Made by a program: the position numbers and the translations under genes
Shown here: positions 8,620 to 16,771 of the stretch, in pieces
Numbering within the stretch: position 1 is the first letter of the stretch
Layout of the letters: each line of letters starts with the position of its first letter
Source of the DNA: Nitrospira sp.
GTDB lineage: Bacteria; Nitrospirota; Nitrospiria; Nitrospirales; Nitrospiraceae
Direction: 5' to 3'
DNA length: 27,334 nucleotides
Assembly: GCA_020697375.1 (NCBI GenBank)
Contig: JAJFBJ010000042.1
Location: 1 to 27,334 of the forward strand
Notes under the pieces: generated by a model
Database searches by the model: none
What the model saw: the letters and a program-made list of their open reading frames with translations, nothing else
Told to the model about the DNA's origin: nothing

Positions 8620-11013
8620 CTAGGGCTCGACCGAAGCTGGCTGGGAGGATTCCTGAATTTGATCGAGCTTATAGAAGTCGGTCGGATCAATCTTCGATCC
8701 GGCACTTTTGGTCGGTTCAGTGCCCTTGGTGAAGAGTTCGATAGTACCACGCTGTTCATCTTGATCCGCCAAGAGGGCGGTCATGGGATCGACCTTCACA
8801 AACAGCACCCCGTCGGGAATTTCAAAAGGCACGACGGGCAGCTGTTTGAGCGCCTCTTTCATAAAACTTATCCAAATCGGTAAGGCCGCATGAGACCCTG
8901 ATTCGGTTTCTCCAAGCGGGCGACGGTCATCGAACCCCACCCAGGTTCCGGCAGCCAAATTCGGAGCCGAACCGATAAACCACGCGTCCGTAAAATCATT
9001 GGTGGTCCCTGTCTTTCCCGCCACTGGCCGATCAATGACCGTTTTGGCCGCCATGCCCGTGCCACGCTGCACCACATCTTCCATCATGTTCGTAATCAGG
9101 TACGCCGTCTCAGGCGACACTACCTGTCGGGGTTGAATAGCGGCCTGGTCCAACGTGCGGCCTGTCGTATCCTGCACACTTGCGACCGCATAGGGATCGA
9201 CACGCAGTCCCTGGTTAGCGAACACGCCATAGACCGACACAAGTTCAACCAACCCCACACTGGAGGAACCCAACGCCAGCGACAGATCAGGCGCTAGAGG
9301 GCTCACGATACCGACCGTCCGCGCGAAATCGATCACGTTCCGGATTCCCACTTTGTCCAGCAGCCTCACAGTTGCAAGGTTATGCGAATGGATCAGGGCT
9401 TCCCGCAAACTGACGATGCCGTGAAAGCGCCTGCCGTAGTTTTCGGGCTTCCAAGTCTTGTCTTCCTCCACCTGTTCATAGACAACCGGGGCATCCAGCA
9501 CGATTGTAGCCGGGCTCATCCCTTGATTCATGGCCGTGGCATAGATAATCGGCTTGAACGCTGACCCCGGCTGGCGACGGGCCAGCACGGCGCGATTATA
9601 TTCACTGCGCGTAAAATCATACCCTCCGACCATGGCACGAATGGCGCCGGTCTTCGGGTCAATGGCGATCAAGGCGCCTTCGGCAACCGGTGTCTGCTCC
9701 AACCGCAGATGCACCGTTTCTTTGTCCAGCTTTTTGATTCCCACTTCGACGACATCGCCTAGGGCCAGGAGCTGTTTCAGATTTTTGACCTGAACAGTAT
9801 CCTTCGTGGGATCTTTGCCTTTCAAACGTTTGGATGCCCATGCCATGTCGTCGAAAGCGAGCCGCCCGGTGCTGCTTCCGACCTGAATCAGCACATGGTC
9901 CTTGGAGATCTTCGTGACCACTCCTTCCATCATATCTCCCTCTGCAAGCTTCACAGAGGGATCAGGCGCCGGCACCTCCAAGGCTGCAAGGTCTACGGTT
10001 CGGACCGGGCCACGCCAACCCTGACGTTTGTCAACCTCTCGCAATCCACTAAAGACGGCCCCCTCCGCCGCCTTCTGCATATCGGTGTTGAGAGTGGTGA
10101 ATACCTCCAGTCCTCCCTTGTACACCATCGCTTCGCCGAATTTGGCCACCAACAGCTGCCGGATATACTCGACGAAATACGGACCCAGGTGTTCGCTTCC
10201 AGGCCGTCGGAAATTCAGTTTTTCAGCAACCGCCTGTTCTCGATCGGCCCGAGGGATGAATCCCGCATCCTCCATTCTGCTCAGCACGTGTTCTTGCCGC
10301 TTCTTCGCCCGGTCGTACGCCTTGAACGGGGAATAGTGGTTCGGCGATTTAGGAAGTCCTGCCAGGAACGCCGCTTCAGCCAACGACAACTTCGGAAGCT
10401 CTTTTCCGAAGTAGGTCTGACTGGCTGCCGCCACACCGTAGGCGCCTTGGCCAAAGTAGATTTGATTCAGATACATTTCGAGAATCTGTTCTTTGGTCAG
10501 CACCAATTCCATCTTATAGGCCAGAATCAGCTCGCGCAGTTTCCGGTCGAATGTCCGCTCCGTGGAAAGAAACAGGGAACGCGCCAACTGCTGTGTAATC
10601 GTGCTCGCCCCTTCGACTTTCCGGCCCCCATGGCGAATATTGGTCCAGGCCGCGCGGAGAATCCCGACGATATCGAGACCCGGGTGTTCGAAGAACCTCG
10701 CGTCTTCGGTCGCAATGACGGCCTTAATCAGATTTTTGGGGATTTCCTGCAGTGGCTTGAGAAAGCGGCGCTCAATGAAAAATTGTCCGATCACCTGTCG
10801 ATCATCGGAATAGACCCGCGTCACAAGGCTCGGCTGGTAATTTTGCAAAGGCTCCAGCGACGGAAGATCTTGGGAGAAATACCAAAGGATGCCGGCCGCG
10901 CCGCCGCCCCCAAGAGCCAACGCCAGGAATATCGTGATCAGAGCGATCTGCCACCATCGCCAGCGCCGACGAGGCCGCTGCGGCTTATCAAATAAATGAT
11001 CGAGTTCGGGCAT
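8620..11013 (-). CDS. mrcA: Penicillin-binding protein 1A, bifunctional peptidoglycan synthase
   Basis: A 797-residue class A PBP. A short basic cytoplasmic tail (RPRRRWRWW) leads into one membrane anchor (about 22-45). The glycosyltransferase domain follows, with catalytic Glu in ATEDARFFEH (E103) and the EGASTITQQLARS motif. The transpeptidase domain has SxxK at S484/K487 (PGSAFKPI), SxN at 543-545 (SHN) and KTG at 667-669. An OB-type insertion lies between the two domains (about 335-440), characteristic of PBP1A. It polymerises lipid II and crosslinks peptidoglycan in the periplasm. It is a single-gene unit, converging on iscX and divergent from typA. Confidence 0.95.
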   Translation of the reverse strand: MPELDHLFDKPQRPRRRWRWWQIALITIFLALALGGGGAAGILWYFSQDLPSLEPLQNYQPSLVTRVYSDDRQVIGQFFIERRFLKPLQEIPKNLIKAVIATEDARFFEHPGLDIVGILRAAWTNIRHGGRKVEGASTITQQLARSLFLSTERTFDRKLRELILAYKMELVLTKEQILEMYLNQIYFGQGAYGVAAASQTYFGKELPKLSLAEAAFLAGLPKSPNHYSPFKAYDRAKKRQEHVLSRMEDAGFIPRADREQAVAEKLNFRRPGSEHLGPYFVEYIRQLLVAKFGEAMVYKGGLEVFTTLNTDMQKAAEGAVFSGLREVDKRQGWRGPVRTVDLAALEVPAPDPSVKLAEGDMMEGVVTKISKDHVLIQVGSSTGRLAFDDMAWASKRLKGKDPTKDTVQVKNLKQLLALGDVVEVGIKKLDKETVHLRLEQTPVAEGALIAIDPKTGAIRAMVGGYDFTRSEYNRAVLARRQPGSAFKPIIYATAMNQGMSPATIVLDAPVVYEQVEEDKTWKPENYGRRFHGIVSLREALIHSHNLATVRLLDKVGIRNVIDFARTVGIVSPLAPDLSLALGSSSVGLVELVSVYGVFANQGLRVDPYAVASVQDTTGRTLDQAAIQPRQVVSPETAYLITNMMEDVVQRGTGMAAKTVIDRPVAGKTGTTNDFTDAWFIGSAPNLAAGTWVGFDDRRPLGETESGSHAALPIWISFMKEALKQLPVVPFEIPDGVLFVKVDPMTALLADQDEQRGTIELFTKGTEPTKSAGSKIDPTDFYKLDQIQESSQPASVEP

Positions 11014-11051
11014 GAAATTGGATGATCGTGAGGAAGCGAGACTGCAACGCC

Positions 11052-11116
11052 ATCACACCATACAATGCACGTCCGATAAACTCAAGCAAGGGTGTGATCA
11101 TCGACGGACAGCCGTC
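11052..11116. other. Structured mrcA-typA intergenic segment
   Basis: Two perfect inverted repeats lie in the 204-nt divergent region: ATCACACC (11052-11059) with GGTGTGAT (11091-11098), and GACGG (11103-11107) with CCGTC (11112-11116) around a 4-nt loop. No open reading frame of note covers them. They could be operators, part of the mRNA leader of mrcA, or the body of a small plus-strand RNA ending at the terminator at 11177-11208. Confidence 0.4.
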
Positions 11117-11137
11117 ACAGGATAATTCGACATCGGC

Positions 11138-11167
11138 TTGTAGGAATGAGTTTAAATCAGGTATACT
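11138..11167 (+). promoter_or_regulatory. Candidate sigma-70 promoter before the leader terminator
   Basis: A -10-like TATACT lies at 11162-11167, and TTGTAG at 11138-11143 could serve as a weak -35 with an 18-nt spacer. A start near 11174 would place the terminator hairpin almost at +1, an odd arrangement. A promoter further upstream is equally possible. Confidence 0.3.
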
Positions 11168-11176
11168 CCCCCAGTT

Positions 11177-11208
11177 AGACGCCTCCATAAGGAAGGCGTC
11201 TTTTTTTT
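11177..11208 (+). terminator. Strong intrinsic terminator directly upstream of typA
   Basis: AGACGCCT (11177-11184) and AGGCGTCT (11194-11201) form a perfect 8-bp GC-rich stem with a 9-nt loop, and eight T run from 11201 to 11208. It is directional: on the minus strand no T-run follows. No plus-strand gene precedes it (mrcA is on the other strand), so it must end a small RNA or act as a leader attenuator for typA, whose ATG is 10 nt further on. Confidence 0.8.
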
Positions 11209-11217
11209 GGCACTCTC

Positions 11218-13119
11218 ATGGCATTGGAGAATATGAACACGTCAGCGCCCTCATCCACATCTTCCCATGGACTGCACGCGCCGCAAGGTCGCCGTGCCGA
11301 CATTCGAAACATCGCAATCATCGCCCACGTCGACCATGGCAAAACGACTCTCGTCGACGCGGTGCTGCGCCAGACCCATGTCCATCGTAAAATCGATGAC
11401 ATGGGAGAACGCATCATGGATTCAATGGACCAGGAACGTGAGCGCGGCATCACGATCCGGGCCAAGAATGCGAGCGTGACGTACAAGGGCGTGAAGATCA
11501 ATATCGTCGATACGCCGGGCCACGCCGATTTCGGTGGCGAAGTGGAGCGCACGCTTCGAATGGTCGATGGGGTATTGATTCTTATCGATGCCAAGGAAGG
11601 TCCGATGCCGCAAACCACGTTCGTTCTCAGGAAAGCGCTGGCCCTCGGACACAAAGCCATCGTGGTCATCAACAAAATCGATCGCCCCGACGCGGTCATC
11701 GACGATGTGGTGAACCGGACCTTCGATCTCTTCGTGCATCTGGGCGCCACCGACGAACAGCTTGATTTTCCCATCGTGTATACGTCTGCGATCAAAGGCG
11801 TGGCCACGTTGGACTTACAGCAACCGGGGACCGAGATCTCCCCGCTGTTGGAAACCATTCTCGATAAAATCCCCGCGCCGGCAATCAACCGGGACGCTCC
11901 CTTCCAGCTTCTCGTGTTGGCTCTCGCTCAGGATTCCTATAAGGGAAAGATGGGAATCGGCAAAATTCAATCAGGATCGATCGCTCGTCGTCAAAACGTC
12001 GTGACACTCACTAAAGACGGCGGTCAAGTCCCCGGCAAGGTTTCCGATCTCGCAGTGTTTTCAGGATTGGAGCGTACCGATGTAGACCTGGCTGAAGCAG
12101 GTGAAATTGTGGCCCTCTCCGGCCTGGAAGAGGTCAACATCGGAGACACCATTGCAGATCCGGCGAATCCGGTCGCACTCCCGCGCGTGACGATCGATGA
12201 ACCGACTGTGCAGATGACCTTTTCGGTGAACAACAGCCCATTCGCCGGTCGCGAGGGCAAATACCTCACGTCACGCCATCTCCGCGAGCGGCTGTTCAAG
12301 GAATTGGAAACCAACGTGTCGCTGCGCGTGCAGGAAACCGATAGCGCCGACCGTTTTTTGGTGGCAGGCCGCGGCGAACTTCATCTCGGTGTGCTGATCG
12401 AACAAATGCGCCGCGAAGGATATGAGCTGCAGATTTCGCAACCTGAAGTGATTCTGCACCGAGAGGGTGACAACGTCACGGAGCCTTTCGAAGAGTTGAC
12501 TATACAGGTCCCCTCGGAGTATCAAGGCCCGGTCATCGAAGAAATAGGCAAGCGGCGCGGTGAACTTCGCCACATGAAGCTGGTGCATTCCGAAGGAACG
12601 GCCAGTGAAATGCACATCGAGTATCACATACCGACACGCGGCATCATCGGCCTCAAGAACATCCTTCTGGCCAAGACGCGGGGCACCGTCATCCTGCACC
12701 ATGTATTTTCAGGATACGCGCCCGCCGATGAAAAGAGCCTCCTCGTGGCGCCCCATGGCTCGCTGGTGGCCTTCGAAGCCGGAACCAGCACCGCCTATGC
12801 GCTTTTCATGAGCCAGGAGCGCGGGGAACTGTTCATCGGCGCCTCGGTGGACGTCTACCAAGGCATGGTCGTCGGCCAAAACAGCCGCGACGAGGACCTC
12901 GATGTGAACGTGTGCAAGCAGAAGCAACTGAGTAATATGCGCGCATCGGGTACAGACGAGGCGTTAGTACTGACACCGCCGCGTGAAATGTCGTTGGAAT
13001 TCGCCATGGAATACATCGGCCAAGATGAACTGGTCGAGGTGACACCGAAGCATCTCCGCCTTCGTAAGCGACTCTTGAACCCGGACGACCGCCGGAAGGC
13101 GAAGAAAAGCGGTAAGTAA
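11218..13119 (+). CDS. typA: Ribosome-associated GTPase TypA/BipA
   Basis: A 633-residue translational GTPase. The G domain shows AHVDHGKTT (about 36-44), an effector loop with ERERGITI, DTPGHADFGGE and NKIDRP. EF-G-like domains II, III and V follow, then the BipA-specific C-terminal domain. BipA binds 70S ribosomes and supports 50S assembly and adaptation to cold and other stress. The N-terminus is about 24 residues longer than in E. coli BipA and rich in Ser/Thr/Ala. A second ATG at 11233 has GGAG 3 nt upstream and is an alternative start; the ATG at 11218 has no ribosome binding site because the terminator T-run precedes it. Confidence 0.95.
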   Translation: MALENMNTSAPSSTSSHGLHAPQGRRADIRNIAIIAHVDHGKTTLVDAVLRQTHVHRKIDDMGERIMDSMDQERERGITIRAKNASVTYKGVKINIVDTPGHADFGGEVERTLRMVDGVLILIDAKEGPMPQTTFVLRKALALGHKAIVVINKIDRPDAVIDDVVNRTFDLFVHLGATDEQLDFPIVYTSAIKGVATLDLQQPGTEISPLLETILDKIPAPAINRDAPFQLLVLALAQDSYKGKMGIGKIQSGSIARRQNVVTLTKDGGQVPGKVSDLAVFSGLERTDVDLAEAGEIVALSGLEEVNIGDTIADPANPVALPRVTIDEPTVQMTFSVNNSPFAGREGKYLTSRHLRERLFKELETNVSLRVQETDSADRFLVAGRGELHLGVLIEQMRREGYELQISQPEVILHREGDNVTEPFEELTIQVPSEYQGPVIEEIGKRRGELRHMKLVHSEGTASEMHIEYHIPTRGIIGLKNILLAKTRGTVILHHVFSGYAPADEKSLLVAPHGSLVAFEAGTSTAYALFMSQERGELFIGASVDVYQGMVVGQNSRDEDLDVNVCKQKQLSNMRASGTDEALVLTPPREMSLEFAMEYIGQDELVEVTPKHLRLRKRLLNPDDRRKAKKSGK

Positions 13120-13156
13120 CTACGGCAGACGATCAACGCTCTACCCGGCGCTCTGC

Positions 13157-13912
13157 ATGAAAATTCGGAAAAAAGCGCCGAGACTTGCGTTCGCCAAGTC
13201 CCCTCTCTATTTGATCGGCTATCGCGATTTTTCTCCCTCCATTGAAAAACTGAAGATCTGGTACGACCTTCACTACGGCGGCCCGCTCACCTGCCGAGTC
13301 ATGGAATCAGGACGAGGGGCGCATGTCAACCATGGTCCCTGGCATGCCCACCTGCTGACCAGCATTCCGGAAGCAGAGGCTGCACAATGGCGCCGCATGT
13401 TGTCCTGGGACCATCCTAGACTTGAAGCCGTGGCACCTGCCGGCTCCACACCAAGCGCCATCGTAGACGCCATTCTCGTCACCGCCCGTCTCGCCCGCGG
13501 CCTGACTTTACTCTCACAAGGCACGGCTTTCGATATGGTCTCCCACGAGTACTCCAATCCTTCCGATTGGAATGATCGACCCTTGGATATCTTTCATGTC
13601 CGCGACCATGTCTTCGTTCAACACAGCGAGGCAGATGACTTATCTTTCGATTGGTTCTACACCCTCGGCTTGAGCAAGTTCGGATTGGACGAATTGGAAG
13701 TGCTCCAGCCTCGAGGGCTCCCGGAAGCAGAAACTATGGCCCTCCTCATATCGGCAGCCGACGAGGTCTTGCGAATAGGGCAGAATCAAAAAATGGGACA
13801 TTCGTTGGACCTTCCTGCGCGGGCCCAAACGATTCGTTTCATTACCCATCGCACCGCCGCGCCGACCGGCCGCATGGTGGCATTCCGACAAATTACGACT
13901 GAAGCAGAATGA
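13157..13912 (+). CDS. Conserved hypothetical protein of unknown function
   Basis: A 251-residue soluble protein with no signal peptide or membrane segment. Features are a basic N-terminus (MKIRKKAPRLAF), several tryptophans, HGPWHAHLL around residue 59, and a segment FDWFYTLGLSKFGLDELEVLQPRGLP (about 161-186) in two short recognisable parts, FYTLGLSKFGL and DELEVL. That segment recalls DUF4261-type proteins, where a TLGL-FGLPELE stretch occurs; this is a resemblance from memory, not a search result. It follows typA by 37 nt and could be co-transcribed with it. No catalytic motif is recognised. Confidence 0.7.
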   Translation: MKIRKKAPRLAFAKSPLYLIGYRDFSPSIEKLKIWYDLHYGGPLTCRVMESGRGAHVNHGPWHAHLLTSIPEAEAAQWRRMLSWDHPRLEAVAPAGSTPSAIVDAILVTARLARGLTLLSQGTAFDMVSHEYSNPSDWNDRPLDIFHVRDHVFVQHSEADDLSFDWFYTLGLSKFGLDELEVLQPRGLPEAETMALLISAADEVLRIGQNQKMGHSLDLPARAQTIRFITHRTAAPTGRMVAFRQITTEAE

Positions 13913-13988
13913 TCATCTGGTCCCTGACCGCACAGCAACATCGAGTCGTTCCGGCGCTCGTCGGCTATTCCTAGGTCTTCTGGCCCCG

Positions 13989-14019
13989 TTGACAAGGTTT
14001 TTCCAGGCGTGGTACCACG
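13989..14019 (+). promoter_or_regulatory. Peroxiredoxin promoter with palindromic operator candidate
   Basis: A consensus -35 TTGACA lies at 13989-13994. The expected -10 position is filled by a perfect 12-bp palindrome, CGTGGTACCACG (14008-14019), so the -10 (TACCAC, 18-nt spacer) is poor. That combination is typical of a regulated promoter. The downstream leader has a strong AGGAGG ribosome binding site at 14052-14057, 6 nt before the ATG. Confidence 0.45.
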
Positions 14020-14063
14020 AATGGGTTTGCGTCGTAGCGTGGATCTAACCTAGGAGGAATGCG

Positions 14064-14534
14064 ATGAGTGATGTGGCTGCAGAAATCAAGGTCGGCGATA
14101 CCGCGCCGGATTTTACATTAAAGGATCAGGATCAGAAGGACGTGAAGCTGAGCGAGTTCAAGGGTAAAAAGAATGTCGTTCTGGCGTTCTACCCACTCGA
14201 TTGGAGCCCTGTCTGCCAAGGTGAAAATAAGTGTCTTACCGATGACTTTCCGCAATTCCAGAATGCCAACGCCGAGCTGTTTGGCATCAGCTGCGACAGC
14301 TTTTTTTCCCATAAGGCCTGGGCGGATTCTTTGGATCTCAAGCACCGGCTTCTCTCCGACTTCAATCGTGAGGTCGTCAAGAAGTACGGGCTCTATTTCG
14401 AACCGTTGAATTGCGGTAAGCGGGCGACCGTCATTGTCGACAAGAACGGCAAGGTCGCCTATGTGAAGGTACAGGAAATAAAAGTGGCACGGGAAGACAA
14501 AGACATTCTCGCGGCCCTCGCGAAGCTGAGCTAG
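14064..14534 (+). CDS. Peroxiredoxin (AhpC/TSA superfamily, AhpE/BCP-like)
   Basis: A 156-residue thioredoxin-fold peroxidase. The peroxidatic cysteine is C51 in [13 protein letters not shown]; the usual Thr of the PxxxTxxC motif is Ser here, an accepted variant. Further cysteines are C57, C77 and C117, any of which might resolve the sulfenic acid. It reduces hydrogen peroxide or organic peroxides in the cytoplasm, recycled by a thiol partner. A strong ribosome binding site fixes the start. A thioredoxin-fold protein with a CEPC motif is encoded 77 nt downstream, past a terminator-like hairpin, and could be its reductant (inference). Confidence 0.92.
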   Translation: MSDVAAEIKVGDTAPDFTLKDQDQKDVKLSEFKGKKNVVLAFYPLDWSPVCQGENKCLTDDFPQFQNANAELFGISCDSFFSHKAWADSLDLKHRLLSDFNREVVKKYGLYFEPLNCGKRATVIVDKNGKVAYVKVQEIKVAREDKDILAALAKLS

Positions 14535-14540
14535 GACGAT

Positions 14541-14597
14541 GCCGAGGACTGAGTGGTGAGGGCGCACACTTGCCCCTCGCTCGGCCCTCGGCCTTTT
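14541..14597 (+). terminator. Intrinsic terminator after the peroxiredoxin gene
   Basis: GCCGAGG (14541-14547) pairs perfectly with CCTCGGC (14586-14592). An inner stem GAGGG (14558-14562)/CCCTC (14574-14578) lies inside, and TTTT follows at 14594-14597. It lies 7 nt after the stop. Read-through into the thioredoxin-like gene, which starts at 14612, remains possible because the T-run is short. Confidence 0.65.
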
Positions 14598-14611
14598 GTT
14601 AAGGAACCCCG

Positions 14612-14944
14612 ATGACCGGCACAGTCCAAGACGTCCGTGACGACAACTACAAAGACTACACCGACAGCGAAGGGGCTGTGGTCGTCTATGGACTGGCCAC
14701 CTGCGAACCCTGCAATCAGTACGATCCTATTCTGGCTGAAACCGCCGCCAAGTTTCCTACCATCAGGATCGGTAAGGCTAAAATGCACGTTCCCGGCCGA
14801 TGCCGAGAGATTAAAAAGACGCACACATTTGAAACCTACCCCACGACGCATTTTTTCGCACGGGGGAAACTCCTACTTACCAGGGAAGGTATAGTCCAAC
14901 CGGCTGAACTGGCCGCATTGATCTCAGACCATCTCCTGAAATGA
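14612..14944 (+). CDS. Thioredoxin-fold protein with CEPC active site
   Basis: A 110-residue thioredoxin-like protein. The redox motif is C31-E-P-C34 (LATCEPCNQYDP), and a cis-proline-type segment FETYPTTHFF lies about 75-84, followed by the usual beta-hairpin and final helix. It has no signal peptide, so it should act in the cytoplasm. The CxPC motif is unlike thioredoxin's WCGPC and the Trp is absent, so it is a divergent member rather than TrxA. AAGGAA precedes the ATG at a proper distance. A job as partner of the upstream peroxiredoxin is inferred from adjacency only. Confidence 0.8.
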   Translation: MTGTVQDVRDDNYKDYTDSEGAVVVYGLATCEPCNQYDPILAETAAKFPTIRIGKAKMHVPGRCREIKKTHTFETYPTTHFFARGKLLLTREGIVQPAELAALISDHLLK

Positions 14945-15121
14945 CTCTCGGACCTTCCGGCAGCCGTTGGACGCTGACAGCCTCATCCGATCATCACCTT
15001 GATTTTCTACATGTAGCGAATGAGGCAGCGCCGTCGGCTGTCGGGAGGGTGACAGGGTTCCATGAGACATCCCGAGCGGCAGTTCCGCATACCAGTCGGT
15101 ACGAAACCACCGACAATAACA

Positions 15122-16021
15122 ATGGCCTTCGGAACCATGTATCGTTCCAAGCGTACGGCCCTATTCTTTCATGGCGTCACCGCATTGCTAGGCTGCCTCC
15201 TGTTTATCGGGCAAGTGGAAGCGAATGACCCAGCACCGACTCTCACAGGTTCCATCCTATCCAGCCGGTATGATCCCAGCCCCATTCATCATTTCGTTGT
15301 TCTGACCGGTACTCGTAACGATGCGCCGATGGCCCTCATTCCCGCCGGCGAATTCGCCATGGGAAGCGACCGCGGGCAAGATGACGAACAACCGGTCCAT
15401 CGCGTCTCTCTCGATGCATTTTATCTCGATGTATACGAAGTCACGGTCTCCCGCTACGCCGAGTTTCTAACCTCACAGCAGGTGGCCCCGCCCTTCAAGT
15501 GGAGTGAAAGCAGACCAGGATCTCACAGCAACAAACCTGTGACGGGGGTCGATTGGTTCGATGCGCGAGACTACTGCAGATGGGTCGGGAAACGGCTGCC
15601 GACAGAAGCCGAATGGGAAATGGCGGCGCGAGGGACCGAGGGCCGGCTTTATCCCTGGGGCAATGACCATCCAACCAGGTCCCACGTGAACGCTGGTCAA
15701 AAGTCATGGCAGGGTTATGACACACTGACCAATGTCGGGCGATACGAAGCGGGGAAAAGCCCTACCGGCCTCTACGATATGGCAGGGAATCTTTGGGAAT
15801 GGGTGGCAGACTGGTACGATCCGACCTATTACCAGTTCAGCCCTCGGGACAACCCAGCCGGTCCTGCCGCAGGACCGCTCAAGGCCTTGCGCGGTGGCGC
15901 CTGGAACAATGATGCTGCGTCCATCCGATCGGCCAATCGAGCTGGATACATTCCCAAGGCACGCCGGAACGACGCCGGGTTTCGTTGCGCAAGGGACCTG
16001 AAGTCTTCCGGCAGTCGTTAA
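15122..16021 (+). CDS. Exported sulfatase-modifying-factor (FGE-fold) protein
   Basis: About 299 residues from the chosen ATG. The N-terminus carries a signal peptide: basic MYRSKR, a hydrophobic stretch, and a likely cleavage after VEA. Longer (15062) and shorter (15137) starts are in frame; 15062 has a purine-rich upstream region but would put 25 extra residues before the signal. The mature part is a complete FGE-sulfatase domain: LIPAGEFAMGSDRG, DEQPVHRVSLDAFYLD, GVDWFDARDYCRWVGKRLPT, AEWEMAARG, GLYDMAGNLWEWVADW, ALRGGAWNNDAASIRSANR and GFRCARD. The copper-binding cysteine pair of true formylglycine-generating enzymes is missing from the RGGAW segment, so another role is expected. Its stop overlaps the convergent ZorB-like gene by 4 nt. 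Confidence 0.85.
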   Translation: MAFGTMYRSKRTALFFHGVTALLGCLLFIGQVEANDPAPTLTGSILSSRYDPSPIHHFVVLTGTRNDAPMALIPAGEFAMGSDRGQDDEQPVHRVSLDAFYLDVYEVTVSRYAEFLTSQQVAPPFKWSESRPGSHSNKPVTGVDWFDARDYCRWVGKRLPTEAEWEMAARGTEGRLYPWGNDHPTRSHVNAGQKSWQGYDTLTNVGRYEAGKSPTGLYDMAGNLWEWVADWYDPTYYQFSPRDNPAGPAAGPLKALRGGAWNNDAASIRSANRAGYIPKARRNDAGFRCARDLKSSGSR

Positions 16022-16770
16022 AACAGACGTGAGCTGAACGATGGGAATTCCAAGGGACGCATGGCCTGATTCACTTCCGCCGCATGACCCGTGGATCGCA
16101 ACCGGATCTTAAAGACCACTCGCCGGCTCTTGTCCCGATCGGGTATTTGTGACTTCTCCAAGATGAGATCCTGGCGCCCTCGGCCGCTGGCAGAGGTCTT
16201 CTGATGAAAACAACGATAGGCCCAGGGCGCCAAATCCTGGATGACCTCCAGTCCCTTTACCATCACATTCAGCGACCGCTCCTGACTCAGCTTCAAATTA
16301 AGGATATCCGACCCGCGATCGTCGGTATGGCCTTCGATCACGAGCGAGTCGATCCGATCACGCAACGTACCGCAAAGCAGCGCCGCATAGGTCGGCATGG
16401 CGTCGGTCAAGAATCGATCCGCCACGGGGGAAAGCGATCCTTTCCCGAACTCGAAATTAAGCAACGCTTCCGGCACGACAATCCGCACCACATTGGAATC
16501 GTTTGGGTCTGTATCCAGTGAGAGATCGAAACGTTGAAAATGATCGCGCAACACATCCCTGACATCATCCGTCGTCGTTCCGTCCGCCTTCCGCTCAGTC
16601 GCCGGCTCATGAAGCGGCGCCTTCGCTTCTGACTCCGTTTCCGACACTTTGGTGACATAGGCGCTGAAAAGCAGAATGAAAATAACGGCCAGCGACGTCA
16701 TCAAATCCGTGATGCCGATGGTGAGGACGGAAGACTGTTCGGAAGAAGGCGGCGAGACGTTCATGTTCAT
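16018..16770 (-). CDS. MotB/ZorB-like membrane protein with OmpA peptidoglycan-binding domain
   Basis: A 250-residue protein with one membrane helix (about 19-39) beginning ITDLMTSLAVIFILLF. Asp22 sits where MotB D32 and the ZorB aspartate act as the ion-binding residue. After a charged linker the OmpA/MotB-type C-terminal domain follows: VVRIVVPEALLNFEFGKGSLSP (about 94-115), VIEGHTDDRGSD (144-155), LSQERSLNV (161-169) and the closing DKSRRVVFKI. It should cross the inner membrane once and grip peptidoglycan. The gene starts 1 nt after the stop of the MotA/ZorA-like gene, so the two are made together. TolR/ExbD lack this OmpA domain. Flagellar MotB is less likely because no flagellar genes are present in the window and the partner has ZorA-like architecture. 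Confidence 0.88.
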   Translation of the reverse strand: MNMNVSPPSSEQSSVLTIGITDLMTSLAVIFILLFSAYVTKVSETESEAKAPLHEPATERKADGTTTDDVRDVLRDHFQRFDLSLDTDPNDSNVVRIVVPEALLNFEFGKGSLSPVADRFLTDAMPTYAALLCGTLRDRIDSLVIEGHTDDRGSDILNLKLSQERSLNVMVKGLEVIQDLAPWAYRCFHQKTSASGRGRQDLILEKSQIPDRDKSRRVVFKIRLRSTGHAAEVNQAMRPLEFPSFSSRLF

Positions 16771-16771
16771 G

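Noticed and set aside
9895..10995. Plus-strand open frame of 366 codons opposite mrcA
   Set aside because: Antisense of a PBP1A gene with all catalytic motifs; composition is typical of a shadow frame.
13967..13973. ATTCCTA half-site of the 7-1-7 box upstream of the peroxiredoxin
   Set aside because: The partner half is missing. A 7-mer is expected a few times by chance in 27 kb on both strands; TAGGAAT also occurs in the tRNA-Gln gene and near 11141.
15122..16021. Annotating the exported protein as a true formylglycine-generating enzyme
   Set aside because: The catalytic cysteine pair is absent and no sulfatase gene is nearby.
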